Positions 40,022-51,352 of a stretch of 64,000 bases of DNA are shown here, in pieces (positions within the stretch are counted from its first letter, which is position 1; every line of letters starts with the position of its first letter). The position numbers and the translations under genes were made by a program. The notes below the pieces were generated by a model. It was not told the DNA's origin. It did not search any database and saw nothing but the letters and a program-made list of their open reading frames with translations. Source of the stretch: Bursaphelenchus xylophilus (taxonomy: Eukaryota; Nematoda; Chromadorea; Rhabditida; Aphelenchoididae); assembly GCA_904066235.2 (NCBI GenBank), contig CAJFCV020000002.1, positions 9,362,001-9,426,000 of the forward strand, in the 5' to 3' direction.

Positions 40022-43000
40022 ATGAGTGCGGACAGATTGGAATCCCTTTCCGCTAATGGTACGTCACTCTTATTTATTATTTTTTTTAAAAAGTAATAAA
40101 ATGGATAGTTTTTGTTGATTTTTTAGTAGAAGAAGACGAATCAAACCAAGACGAAGGAGGAAATTATAGTTCTTGTTCATGTAAGTGGTTCTTGTTGTTT
40201 TGGTTTGATTTTTAGACATAGACTTTGGGTAGTTTTGAGTTGTTTTTGAGAGGAACACTGATTGGTTATTTACCTTGTTATGGATAAGGTAAATTTGCTA
40301 CGAAACCCGCTGAAGAACTGGCGAAAATGTTGTGGAAAGGCACAATAAGGGCTTGTAGAAGGTTTTGAGCTCAGGTTTTTGGCTTATGCATTGCTTATTG
40401 ATAGAGATTCTTTGAAAAACTGCATAAGGTCTTAGTGTTCTCGAAAAAGCTAAAATAGTTTATGTTTACTCTCAAATTTTCAGCTTCCTTATATGACAGC
40501 CGCGAGGATCAAGAGATAGAGCAACTAATTAAAGAGGAAACCGCGAAAGAATCGGCCCATAATTGGTGGGATATCAGTTATTGTGGTGTCCCCATCAATA
40601 TGCCTTCATTCTTTTGTGGGGCTCTCGTATTCTATGCTCTCACCGCACTAATCAAGACCACCTTGTAAGTTCTTGATTCCTTGCTCTTTATTCGACCTTT
40701 AGATCATCAGAAGGCGGGCTTCTAGTCAGAAAACCTCCACTACCTCGGCCTTTTTTCCCGACCACCTCGAATATCAATGATTATTATAATGGGAGCTTTG
40801 GACGGCCTTTTGACATGTACAATCGGGCGGACATATCACTTACCTTCTTCTATGCCTCATGGAGTTTGCACTCAAAGGAAGCCAAACGGGAGTATATCAA
40901 GCTTTCTCAACTTTTGAGCAATACCAATATTAATGTAGGTACTGCAATATAATCTCAATTTCTCTAAAATTTTTAGGTAAAATTGAACGCGGTAAACTGT
41001 GATACGGGTTATTGTAAGCAGCTCTATAAGGTTCACAATTATCCCGCGATTTTGGCGGTCATGACCGGTGGAATTCCGGTTTTCTTTGAGGATGTGCCAT
41101 TAGCAGATAGGATGTTCAGGTAAGTCAATTTTTTGATTATTTCCTTTGGCTTTTAGTTGGATTTTACGACTTTCAAGACCAATTCATCGACTGAACAGCT
41201 TGGAGGACAAAAATTACGACGATACGAGATACGATTTGATCGTTTTGGCCTATCTAAAGGCGGAGGCAAGTGTAAGATAGCCGAAAATTGACGATTGAAC
41301 CGATTTTTCACCTCGGAATATAATGATTTTTATGTTTCCAGAACCACAGCGAGCTCTCCAGAGAGTTTAAGGTGTATCGAGCTGCCGCGCTGAAGGCGAA
41401 CAACCCCAGAATTGGATTTTTCTACACCATTGATCCAGTTTTGGCCGAGAAATTCGGGATTAAAGACCATGGAATCTTCAAAATTGGAAGTAAAACTTAT
41501 CGAATCGCTGATGAAACGCTGTCTCAAGCAGTCCTAGATACGGTCAATACGCATCTCAAAGAAATTGAATCAAATTTGGTGGTCCCATGGAGAACCGAAT
41601 GTAAATTAACATCATTTTTTTGAGTTTTACTTTTAGTAAAAGAGTCGGAAGGGTTGCTATCGACCCAATTATTCGATATGGTCAACAAATCCAAGATTGG
41701 AATGGTCCTTTTTACATCAGTGAACGGGGAATTCGGGACGTCCGAGAACTTGGAAACCCTTAGAAAGGTAGGAAATTTTTGTTTTTTGTTTATGATTTTA
41801 GGTGTTGAAAGTATCCAAGAAGACGTATTATTGCTGTGACCGAAAATTTAGAGCAAAAGAAGGGCTGTTTTCACAAAATTTTGGCTATTTTCGATTACCC
41901 TGTCTAGTGTAATATAAAAAGTCGAAAATTTTGATGAAATTTTTATAAATCAGTGCTTTTGATAGACTAATTTGCTTTCAGATCGCATTCGAATACTATA
42001 AATGTGATGAATCGGAACAGGTCACTGAAGATCAGCCATCTTCAACAGTAAATTATGAAATTTTCACCGCACAGTGCAAATTCAAACCTGATGTTATTGA
42101 AAAATGCTGTCGAGAAATGAGAGAACATCATGAATGTAGTAGGAACAAGTTGCATAGTGAAGAGCAGGGAGTGTCAGAGAAGAATGAGCAGCATTTCTTT
42201 GGACCTACTTGCCCCGAATTTAATTTTTTGAAAAATAGTAAGAAATTTAAGTTTTTTGGGGAAAAAATCTATGTTCATCAAACCTAAGACTATTATAATC
42301 CTACGTATATAAGCCTATTATACCGCAATCACGACATTTCCACCAAAAAAGTCGGAGTTGGACGATTGGGGAAACCGAAAAGTATTATTTTTCTTCGATG
42401 CAAGTGTTGAAATTTGGATAATCGAGGGTGCTGATTTCGAAAATGACATTCATTTTTTTGATAGTTACTTTTTTTTGTAAGTAGTGCTTTAAAGTAGTAA
42501 TTTTTTGAATTTTTCTCATGAATACTCGATTTGAAGGTTTTCGATGATGCTGTTTTCAAATCAGAAAAAATGAATAAGATTTTTGAAATCAGCACCTTCG
42601 AAAACCTCTAAATCGAGTATTCATGAAAAAAAAATTAAAAAAATTACTACTTTACATTACAGTACTACTTAAGGGAAAAAAGTAACAATCAAAAAAAATG
42701 AATGTCATTTTTGAAATCAGCACCCTCGATTATCCTAATTTCACACTGCATCGAAGAAAAATTGTACTTTTCGGTTTCCCCAATCGTCCAACTCCGACTT
42801 TTTTGGGGGAAATGTCGTGATTGTGGTATAATAGGCTATATGTAGCATTATAATTGTCTTATGTTTGATGAACATATTTTTTTTAAATTTTTTATCCATT
42901 TTTTCTGCCATGTATAATATAATTTTGCTCAAAATCTCCCGTGGTTTTCGTTTTTTATACGATTTCCATTCCAGATACCTTCAAGAATTACTGTTGTCGC

Positions 43001-46000
43001 AAGAATCGACCCTTTCCAATGCCGTCTTTTGACCTCACTTTTGACTGTTATAATCAGAAAGCCCTGGAGAGACTTGGGCTGCAAAATAAAGAAGTGATCC
43101 GACCTCCGAAAGTCAAAGATCTGGTTAGGATTAAAGGGAAAGGATGCTACCGTAATCACACTATCCAATTCATTTCCGTGGACAAGCGATTGACTGCGTA
43201 TTTTTCGAGGATTTGGAATCTGAACGGCCAAAAATTTGGGTTTGACAAGGATAAAGTGGCTGTAATATCGATGAATCAGGAGGTCATTAAGAATATTGAT
43301 GTCGAAAAGGATTGGTAAGGATGGGTGTTTGTTTTAAAGGCATTTACAATTATTTGGCCCCTAAAAAATTGTTGAAATTATCGATTTTTGTCAAGGGTAA
43401 TATCAAGAATATGAGTTTAGGTCAAATGTCCTCGATTTCTTGTCTCATGTGGATGTGACTACCCTAGGCACAATGCATTTGGACGAAAAGAGCAGACAAA
43501 GCCCATTTTCAAAGGTTCCAGACACAATAGATCTACAGGAGAACCCTCAATCCAGGTCATCTAGATTAATAAGATTGGACTCGGAGACATTCAAGAACCA
43601 GATTGTTAATAATGTAAGACCACAAAGAGATTTTATAGAGCAGTTACGTCTTTTTGGGGGCCAAAAAGAGGTTGATTAGATTAAAAATTTGCTTTTTTTG
43701 ACGATTTTTAACAGCTGATAAGTACTACAATATAATTTTTGTAAAAAAATTTGTTTTTTTGTCAAATTTCTGCGAGGTGTGTTGAATATTGTATTTCCAG
43801 GTAAATCGAACCCACTCGGCAGTGGTCTTCTTCTCCGGTGGCTCAGCTCATGGCCAGTCCATGGCCGTGACTTACATTATCCATGCCGTAAAACAGGAAT
43901 TTCAAAAATTCGAATCGCTCCTCAAGTTTTATATGTAAGTGAATAAATTTCTTTTTACTTTGCCGATTTTAGAATCGATACATCAAGGAATTCGCTGCCA
44001 TATTCATATGATTTTGATGCTCTGCCAACGATTGTTTTCTTCCCGTCAGTCCACAGGTTAGTTGGTTTTTTATTAAATTGTTGCTGATTTAGATAAAAAA
44101 GAGCATCAAGAGTTTTGTGATAGCTTGCCGCATTCAGAATATGTTGTTTTTGCACTTTTTTGGAAGAATTTTTATATGAGCCATCATGGGTAATATAAAA
44201 ATTTTCAGTTCTCACCTCCAAATAGCCCCGTACCCGGCGGGATTGCCGATTACTGTCCCGAATTTACTGGCATTCCTAATTTCAAGAGCCTCGCCGGAAC
44301 TGAAATGGAGACTTGCCCTCAGGTCATGTACGACAAATTGTTTGCAAAGAAATCGCCGAAAGCTTTTACGGTTTGACAGATTGATCCGAGATGACATCAG
44401 AACGATCAAGCTTACTAAAAACAAAATGTTGAAGAATAGAGTGGTCGCCAAACACTTTGCAGCCATATTGAAACGGTAAGCGTCATGGATAATATAAAAT
44501 TGAGGAGTTGTGGGTGAAAAAGAAGGCTAAGAGCCGGGACTTTGTGGGTAATGAAGGAGTGAGGTTTTTAAAGCAAGGATATTGGTTTTTATTTGGTTTT
44601 CAATTTGAAAATTTTGATTAGGGATGGGAAAGTCACATTTTTAATTGATTTTTTGGTCAAAAGTATCGATTCAAGTTAAATACTGGAATTGGTGGTTGTT
44701 AAAAGAGTGTTTTGAAGAACAATTGTGGCTTATGAAGTTGTGTGAGACACGACTTGGGCTATTCTTTCCAGAATTTGACCTTTTTTGATCAAAAAAAAAG
44801 TTTTTTTCCAAATACAGTGACGGACCTGATCCTGTGGCAAAAAACGTACCATTTCGCATCCGGGAGGTATCAAAAAATGTAGTAAAATGCTTCCCTCTTC
44901 AAGGAAAAAACTCGTTTTTGAAAAGCACGTCCTCATTTTTTCTGAGGAACCCTTCAAAACGGAGTTTTTTCCTTGGAGAGGGAGGCATTTTGCTACATTT
45001 TTTGATACTCCCCGAATGCAAAATGATACGTTTTTTGCCACTGGATCAGGTCGGTCACTGTAATTAGTGGTGAATTAATTTTCCGCCGACTTTTTTTCGG
45101 CTGATTGTAATCGGGAAAGAGCGGATCAAGTGTCGGCGCCAAGAAGGGCCGATTCGTCATTCGCATCTCGCCGACCGTCGATGAAATAGGCAGATAATTT
45201 GAATTTGACGGCAATAGTCCATTTGTAATCAATCAACGCCGAAAGTGTTACACAAAACGACTCGTTGAGGTCAGCAAAGCAATTTGCAAGAGCTGTAACG
45301 GGCTTATTATTATTAGTTTACTGTATGAATGTTGAGATATTTTTTATGTCTTGGCTGATTTTTTCGGAAATAAGGCAAGATAAGGTGTAAAATGATGTAA
45401 AATTGAAGTTAGAGGGGTTTGAATAAGGTAGAAATAACCATTCATGGCGTAAATGTAGAAAGATTGCCTCGAGACGGATTAAAATTGATCGAAATGGTCA
45501 AAAATATGTATGAGTTGAAGAAAAACAGCCGAAAAAGTTATTGAAATTGATGTACAGTGGGGGACCTGATCCAGTGGCAAAAAACGTACCATTTTGTATC
45601 CGGGAAGTATCAAAAATGTGGCAAAATGCTTCCATCTCCAAGTGAAAAAACTCCGATTTCAAAAGCGCGCCGGCTCTTTTTGTGAGGCCCTTCAAAACGG
45701 AGTTTTTTCACTTGGATAGGGAAGCATTTTGCCACATTTTTTATGCTTCCCAGATGCAAAATGTACGTTTTTTACGCTGGATCAAGTCCGTCACTGTAGA
45801 TCAACTTGAATTGATGTCAGTCCGAAAATAAAAGGCTTGAATTGACATAAAATTAATCAAAAAACCAAAAATTGGTGTTAATTTGCCATTACCGATAAAA
45901 ATATAATGCTAGTGGCAGAAAACAGCCTAAAGTTATATAAATCATGCGTTCAAGGAGCTAAAGCCTAAAATTTCAGTCGAAAATTGCAACTTGCGGCGGC

Positions 46001-46124
46001 GCACTACCTCCTGAATGTGCTTCGCATCATCCAGGACAACGAGGACTACCGAATCGAAGACTTTGAATCGGTGGAATCCCACTCTCTCCTCATCCGCTAC
46101 TTGCTCTCCAACAATTTTAGTTGA
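40022..46124 (+). CDS. Thioredoxin-fold transmembrane protein, TXNDC11-like
   Basis: Fifteen exons join in phase to 857 residues: 40022-40058, 40127-40180, 40484-40664, 40703-40934, 40977-41119, 41157-41271, 41342-41600, 41637-41767, 41982-42237, 42975-43314, 43421-43613, 43801-43934, 43973-44056, 44209-44475, 45977-46124. An acidic N terminus precedes one membrane segment (MPSFFCGALVFYALTALI). A first thioredoxin-like domain follows (ADISLTFFYASWSLHSKEAK, NCDTGYC, NYPAILAVM) that lacks a CxxC. The middle has paired cysteines (KCCREM, NYCCRK), and a second thioredoxin-like unit has HSAVVFFSGG, YIIDTS and DALPTIVFF. The C terminus is basic and helical. Human TXNDC11 (an ER protein that binds DUOX and acts in ER-associated degradation) has this order and about 960 residues. 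I infer homology from architecture. Confidence 0.72.
42303..42841. mobile_element. 540-bp palindrome in a TXNDC11-like gene intron
   Basis: The arms begin AAGCCTATTATACCGCAATC and end with the inverse (GTGGTATAATAGGCT). Matches continue through CACGACATTTCC, CGGAGTTGGACGATTGGGG, GAATGTCATTTT and ATGAATACTCGAT to a centre near 42565. Flanks are TA rich, so the duplication is unclear. It is non-coding. Confidence 0.85.
44574..45060. repeat. Second copy of the 240-bp flank plus palindromic MITE copy 4
   Basis: 44574-44814 matches 28196-28440. 44815-45060 is a 246-bp CAGTGACGG palindrome flanked by TA. It is in the last intron of the TXNDC11-like gene. Confidence 0.8.
45555..45796. mobile_element. 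Palindromic TA-type MITE, copy 5
   Basis: CAGTGGGGGACCTGATCC to GGATCAAGTCCGTCACTG, flanked by TA. It is in the same intron as copy 4, 495 bp downstream. Confidence 0.85.
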
Positions 46125-46360
46125 TAGTTTTTTTTTGAGATTTCTCAAACAGAGTTGTTAATTTATTGAATAAATGTACAAATTTTTGAGGAATTTGTTG
46201 ACAAGGAAATTTGGAGCAGGTCAGATTGTTATCGAGCGATTTTGGCGGTGATTTTTGAGAGATTGGTCTGATTTACGAACTGGAAGTTGAAAACAATGAG
46301 GTGAGGAATGTGGAAAATGTGAGATTATATAAATGGTAAGGTCTGATAAGGTTGTGTTCC
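46125..46360 (+). other. 3' end of the TXNDC11-like gene
   Basis: GAATAAATG at about 46167 is a probable polyadenylation signal. Nothing else is recognised. Confidence 0.5.
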
Positions 46361-47385
46361 GCTTTCATGACAAATCTTTGTAGTCTTAAAAATTCAAATA
46401 CGATCTCTGATTTTTTCTTTCCAAAATTTGGGGAAAAGATGGATTAAGCGAATTTTTCAACACAGTTCCTTTGTCTCAGGTCCAGTCAGCATAAACGTCG
46501 AAAAGTGAATGTGTAATTGGTGGTAAAAAAAGATGCTTGTGCCATATCTTGCACGAAATTGGAGGCCCTACAGTGACGTGTTTTTTGCTATGACAAAAGG
46601 AGACCATAGTCCTGTTTAATGCATTGTAATGCTGTAGTAAATCCACGCTCTCATAAAAAATCATTGTATTCTCCTAAATTAAAATACGATCTCTAACTTT
46701 TTTATTTTCAAATTTTGGGCAAAAGAAGGACTAGCTGAATTTTCAATACAGTCTCAGTCACGATAAAAGTTGGAAAAAGTGATCCAGGCGACCCCAAATT
46801 TGTCATCAAAATGTATCGCAGAGAAGGAAAAGAATGTTGTTGGTTTTGAAGAAAGATAGTTTTATGTAGCAAATCTTTCTTCAAAACCAGCAACATTCTT
46901 TTCCTTCTCTTCGATACCTTTTGATAACAAATTTGAGATCTCCTGGATCACTTTTCGACGTTTATCCTGACTGGATCTGTGTTGAAAATTCAGCTAGTCC
47001 TTCTTTTTGCCCAAGTTTGAAACGGAAAACGTTTCGGAGGTCGTATTTTAATTTAGGAGAATACAACGAATTTTTATGAGAGCGTGAATTTACTACATAT
47101 AGAATTACAATGCATTAACCAGGACTGTGGTCTCCTCTTGTCATAACGAAGCCCACGCAACTGTAGAGCCTTCAATTTCGCGCAAGATATGACACAGGCA
47201 CCCTTTTTTACCACCAATTACACATCCGCTTTTTCGACGTTTATGCTGACTGAACCTGAGACAAATCTGGAACTGTGTTGAAAATTCGTTTAATCCTTTC
47301 TTTTCCCAAATTTTGGAAAGAAAAAATCGGAGATCGTATTTGAATTTTTAAGACTACAAAGATTTGTCATGAAAGCGGTGATTTA
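46361..47385. repeat. 1.02-kb palindrome with about 500-bp arms
   Basis: It starts CCGCTTTCATGACAAATC and ends with the inverse GATTTGTCATGAAAGCGG. The arms also pair through TTCAAATACGATCTC, TCAGCATAAACGTCGAAAAG, TAATTGGTGGTAAAA and GAAGAAAGAT, with the centre near 46867. It is non-coding and intergenic. I do not recognise the family; it could be a foldback element or an inverted duplication. Confidence 0.88.
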
Positions 47386-48034
47386 CGAGGTCCAGTCGTA
47401 AAGATTATGATCGAAGTGCGTGCTAATGTGATTTACAACAGGTCATCATAATCATACACATTTGAGGGGATCTGAGTCTAGGTTCGGTTACGCCCATTTG
47501 AGACGGTTATGTTGTTGTCTTTGTTTCATTTGATGTTAAGAGCAATAGGTGAGATGGCAGCTTGATTTGGTTTTCTCCTTCTATTCAGTTGACTTGCGTG
47601 CTCTCTGTGCTTGATTAGTTTTGCCAAGAGGGTGCGATCGAGTCAACAAGAAAGTGGGAAAATAGATTCAGGAGACCTCTTATTTCATATCAAAAGGTAA
47701 CACGGGACAGAAAAAGGCTGTTCATTTTGAAGAGAGAGTATTCTGCACTTTTAAGGACTTGCTCTTTTCAAAATGATCTGTCTTTTCTCTGCCGTTCACC
47801 TTTTGCTATCAAATTCTTGGACTCCTGTATTATTTTCTGTCATTTTGTTGGCTGAAACGCTCCTGATTGTTGTGAATGTCTGTTTCGTGTGGTCGGTTTG
47901 ATTTGTCACTTGTACTCCGCATTCTTCTGGTTGTATCTTCGGTTGGGCCCTTAAAAAATGAGATTTTTGATGATTTTTGATTTCTTTCAATTCTCTTTGG
48001 TCGATTGCATGTTTTGGTATTCGTCAGTGGATAT
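47386..48034. other. Intergenic stretch with a weak inverted repeat
   Basis: 47665-47832 is an imperfect palindrome (TATCAAAAGGTAACACGGGACAG, broken, against CTGCCGTTCACCTTTTGCTAT). No gene is seen. Confidence 0.5.
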
Positions 48035-48122
48035 GATGATTATTGTGCAAATCAAAGACCGAACATTTGATAGACTCTTGGATTTATCAGATGTTCGGTC
48101 TTTGATTTTCACAATAATCATC
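48035..48122. ncRNA. Near-perfect 88-nt hairpin (pre-miRNA-like or tiny MITE)
   Basis: Two 36-38-nt arms pair with only two mismatches around a loop of about 14 nt (GACTCTTGGATTTA approx.). The arm core is ATCAAAGACCGAACAT. Length and loop size suit a miRNA precursor on either strand, but the very high pairing also suits a young inverted repeat. No small-RNA data are available here. Confidence 0.35.
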
Positions 48123-48139
48123 TTTTTGATCTTTCATTA

Positions 48140-48660
48140 TACCCGCGATCCCTGTTTTCCCCGTCGCCCTTCATAACAAACCATTGTTTGGGATCGGAAA
48201 ACGGTTTCGACGCTTATTGCCGCACAAAAATCCGCTCCGCAATTTCTCTCGCTCTTCCCGTCTGGATGCACATTCCGAATGGGAGTGGCGACGATCCAAA
48301 CGCATTGCGACAGGCCCTGCGGCTCCTCCGACGCCCCGTTTCGGTCGCCCCTTTTTCTTCTTCGTCGCTCCTGCTGGGGGTTGGAAGCGAAGCGGGCAGC
48401 AGCGCCACGTGTCCGAAAAACGGACCCGACTTTCCGTACAATATTCCGCAAATTTTACGGGTCCTCCAAAAGAGCGGACCAGACATTTTAACGGTCCCGC
48501 TCACACACATTTACATGCCCTGGTATGGAAAGCGATCCGCAGAATGGAAGCGTGTGTAGGGGAGGGTGAAAGGCCTGCGGTTCTGCACCGATTTGAATTG
48601 ATGGAGGGGGGAATAGAATCGAATCGGGTTTGGGAGATTTTTTAGTTTTTGGACTTCGCT
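48140..48660. other. GC-rich island, overlapping open frames, no recognised gene
   Basis: Base composition changes abruptly to GC/CpG rich (CCCGTCGCCC, GCGACGATCC). As a result several overlapping frames are open on both strands. The best plus-strand frame (48188-48559, 123 codons) has no recognisable motif. An orphan promoter or a transcribed UTR is as likely as a gene. Confidence 0.35.
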
Positions 48661-49239
48661 TTCGGTGAACACAGATGAGTTTTTGTATGAAGTAAAAGTT
48701 GCTTACAACGATTGTTAGCCTCTTATAAGAATTCAAGAGCTTCGTCATGGAGGGTATGCCGTATTTTACCATTTCAATTTATTCAGAGAATGGATCCTAT
48801 GGATTTTCGGAGCTTGGACACTATTTTAAATAGATGACTCCGTATAAGTTTGAGCTGAAAGCTTCTTTCATTGCGTTTCATATTTATGAAAAATGTTTTA
48901 GTAATGAGGCTGACCTATTAGCTTAAGAATCGTATTGTTTGGAACGCGAAATATCAGATAATTATATTATACATGACAATTGATATAGAAATCTGGTTAT
49001 TCTTTCAGTTCTGTTTCGATTTTTAAGTTGAAAGGCTCTGCGATGATGAAAAATTAACCCAGGTTGATTTTGAGTCATTGGTCAGTACAATAAACTGGAT
49101 TAGGAGACAAAAGTTTGAGATTTCTTGAAAATTAGTCAGCAAAAATGATTTCGGGTTTTAGAAAAAAGTTTTGCTAGGTAAAATACGCGTTCTGTAATAC
49201 TTCTTGGTTTCTTATATTTCATAATATTTCGAATAAGGC

Positions 49240-49680
49240 GTTCCTCCAGCCTGTGCCATGCCCATTTCGCCGCCCCATTCCCACCCCATTTCTGGCGCCG
49301 TGACTGCGGGGATCAAGGCGGACGCAAGAAATTTGTTGAGAGATTGAAATCAGAGATTTATTGTCGGCGAATACATCATATTGTATTGCATTCGCCCCAT
49401 CTCTCTCTGTCTCTCATTTTTGTGCTTTTCGGGGGTCAAGGCGAAAGAATTTCCGAAGCTACAGGCTCCGCCCACTTTCGCGTCTTCTACCGCCTCGCAC
49501 TGTTTTTGGTGGGGGCGCTGTCTCGCCCCGCTCTTGTACGCTGGACGCCGCAAAAATTCCGAGGCCATTTTTTTGCGGGGTGTCCATTTCCTAGCCAGCC
49601 ATTGATTTCGTTCGGTCTTGTTGTTTTTTTCGTCGGATTCACCGTCTCTTTTGTCGGACAAAACGGTCTTTAATGTCTGG
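49240..49680. other. Second GC/pyrimidine-rich island
   Basis: It includes CATCTCTCTCTGTCTCTC and GGCGCCGTGACTGCGGGG and has several overlapping open frames. This looks like a promoter rather than coding DNA. A third, smaller island lies at about 50040-50250. No recognisable exon follows any of them. Confidence 0.35.
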
Positions 49681-50810
49681 GATGGGGGTCGAGGCTTGCT
49701 GAAGTTGATTTGAATAGAAGATTTGTCTAGTTAAAGAGTCGTTGGGGCCTTTCAGATGCTTTGGTCAGTCCTCTATTTTAGTTTTGTGCCATTTTTGGGT
49801 GATCGGTATCTTGTTTTAGGTCATTCGACTTGATTCCCTAAATTAGGCTAGCTACTGATGTTTGGTTTGATTCATTAGGCTCTATATGACATTTTAAGCA
49901 ATTTCAAGAGCCCAGGGAGTTTCTAGACAATTCGATACCATCAAAATTTATATTATCTATGACAAAAGTCCCCCTGAAAAAGCAAAAAAGATTGCGAAAT
50001 CCTAAAATTTCTGCTTGCCTTGACCATTGACTATCTTTTTTCTCGCTTTCCATTGATAATTTCCAATCGGTAAGACTACAACCCCTCTTCTTTTGTCGCT
50101 CCGATTCCTCCAAACTCGCTTTCCCGCGATCGTTTGGATCCGCTTTCTGCTCGGTTTGTTCGAGTTTGCACACCGAAATATATGCTAATTCCGCGGTGCT
50201 TTTAATTCTACCCCGTCGCCGACCTCATAAACCGAAGAAAAATCTCCGAATTTGACTGCGAACCTGGGTCTCTACCGAAATCATACTAGATTTTCATGGA
50301 TATGAGATCAGTATAGACTCAGTTCCGCGGTGAAATGTGCGGATATGCGATGAAAGGAGTGTGTGCTAGTATTATTCACTACTACAGCTACTAATTATTT
50401 GAGTTTGAGCAAATTGTAAGAGATGTTTGGATATTGGTCATCATGATTATTATTATTGCTAATAACTACTGCTATTACTATGTAACTACAAAGATTTTTC
50501 TGTTAAGTAAAAGAGTCTACTCTATTTTTGCATCCAAACTATTTCCAACCCCAAGAATCAAGCATTGCGTTATAGCTGGAGCTATTACCCATGATCACGT
50601 TTCCCTGTCGATATCATGCTGGGTCATCCGAGGACATGAGATCGGTTCGGATTCGTCATCATGGGTAATAACAAGCCGTTTATGGCTATCTACACTTGTT
50701 TTTTCTATCCACTTTATGAAGCGGATAAGTGCACTTCATCAAGGCTTTTAATTTATGCATGATTAATCTAATAAATACTTGCGAATATCTTGAAATATAA
50801 TGGTCTAACA

Positions 50811-51237
50811 AAGGAAGTTTCCCCAAGTGTGACGCTCCGATTTTCTTCAAATTTTGAACACACGCCGGGCATGAACTAAATATCAATTCCTGAAAGTTTT
50901 AGCTCGCGCTTTGCAGGCGCCGCCGAGATATTGAACGATTTTTGCCGCCGAGAGAGCACGCTAAACATGGAGAGCGGACAAAGAGAAAAACACTTTTTGG
51001 CCATAACTTTGCTAGTTTCGTGCGGAAAAAATTGATTTTTTGTGGAAACTTTACCCTCTATGGTAGAAATAGGCATGAAACTTTTCGTGCCGAATTTCGG
51101 CAAAAAGTGTCAAATTTTCGCCCACTTTCGAGAAAAAAATCTCGGTTGTTTCTGCAAAGCGCGAGCTAGGATTCTCGCATACATTTTAGAAAAATTCATT
51201 CTAAATTTGTGCCAGGTTTCATCAAAATCTGAGACGC
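50811..51237. mobile_element. CAGGGG element downstream of KRI1
   Basis: TAA|CAAAGGAAGTTTCCCCAAGTG on the left. The right terminus is lost after CATCAAAATCTGAGACGCC. The interior is well preserved (GCCGCCGAGATATTGAACGA, CGTGCGGAAAAAATTG). Confidence 0.8.
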
Positions 51238-51352
51238 CAAAGAAATTATTTCATCAAAAATTTGTCCAAAAACTTATAACAACATTTATTTTCCAACAAA
51301 AAAATAACAATAAACGTCAACAAGTCTGTAAAAATCTGAAAAAATCATCAAT

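Noticed and set aside
48188..48559. 123-codon plus-strand frame in the GC-rich island
   Set aside because: Other frames on both strands are open over the same bases, no splice context and no recognisable motif; kept only as an unexplained island.
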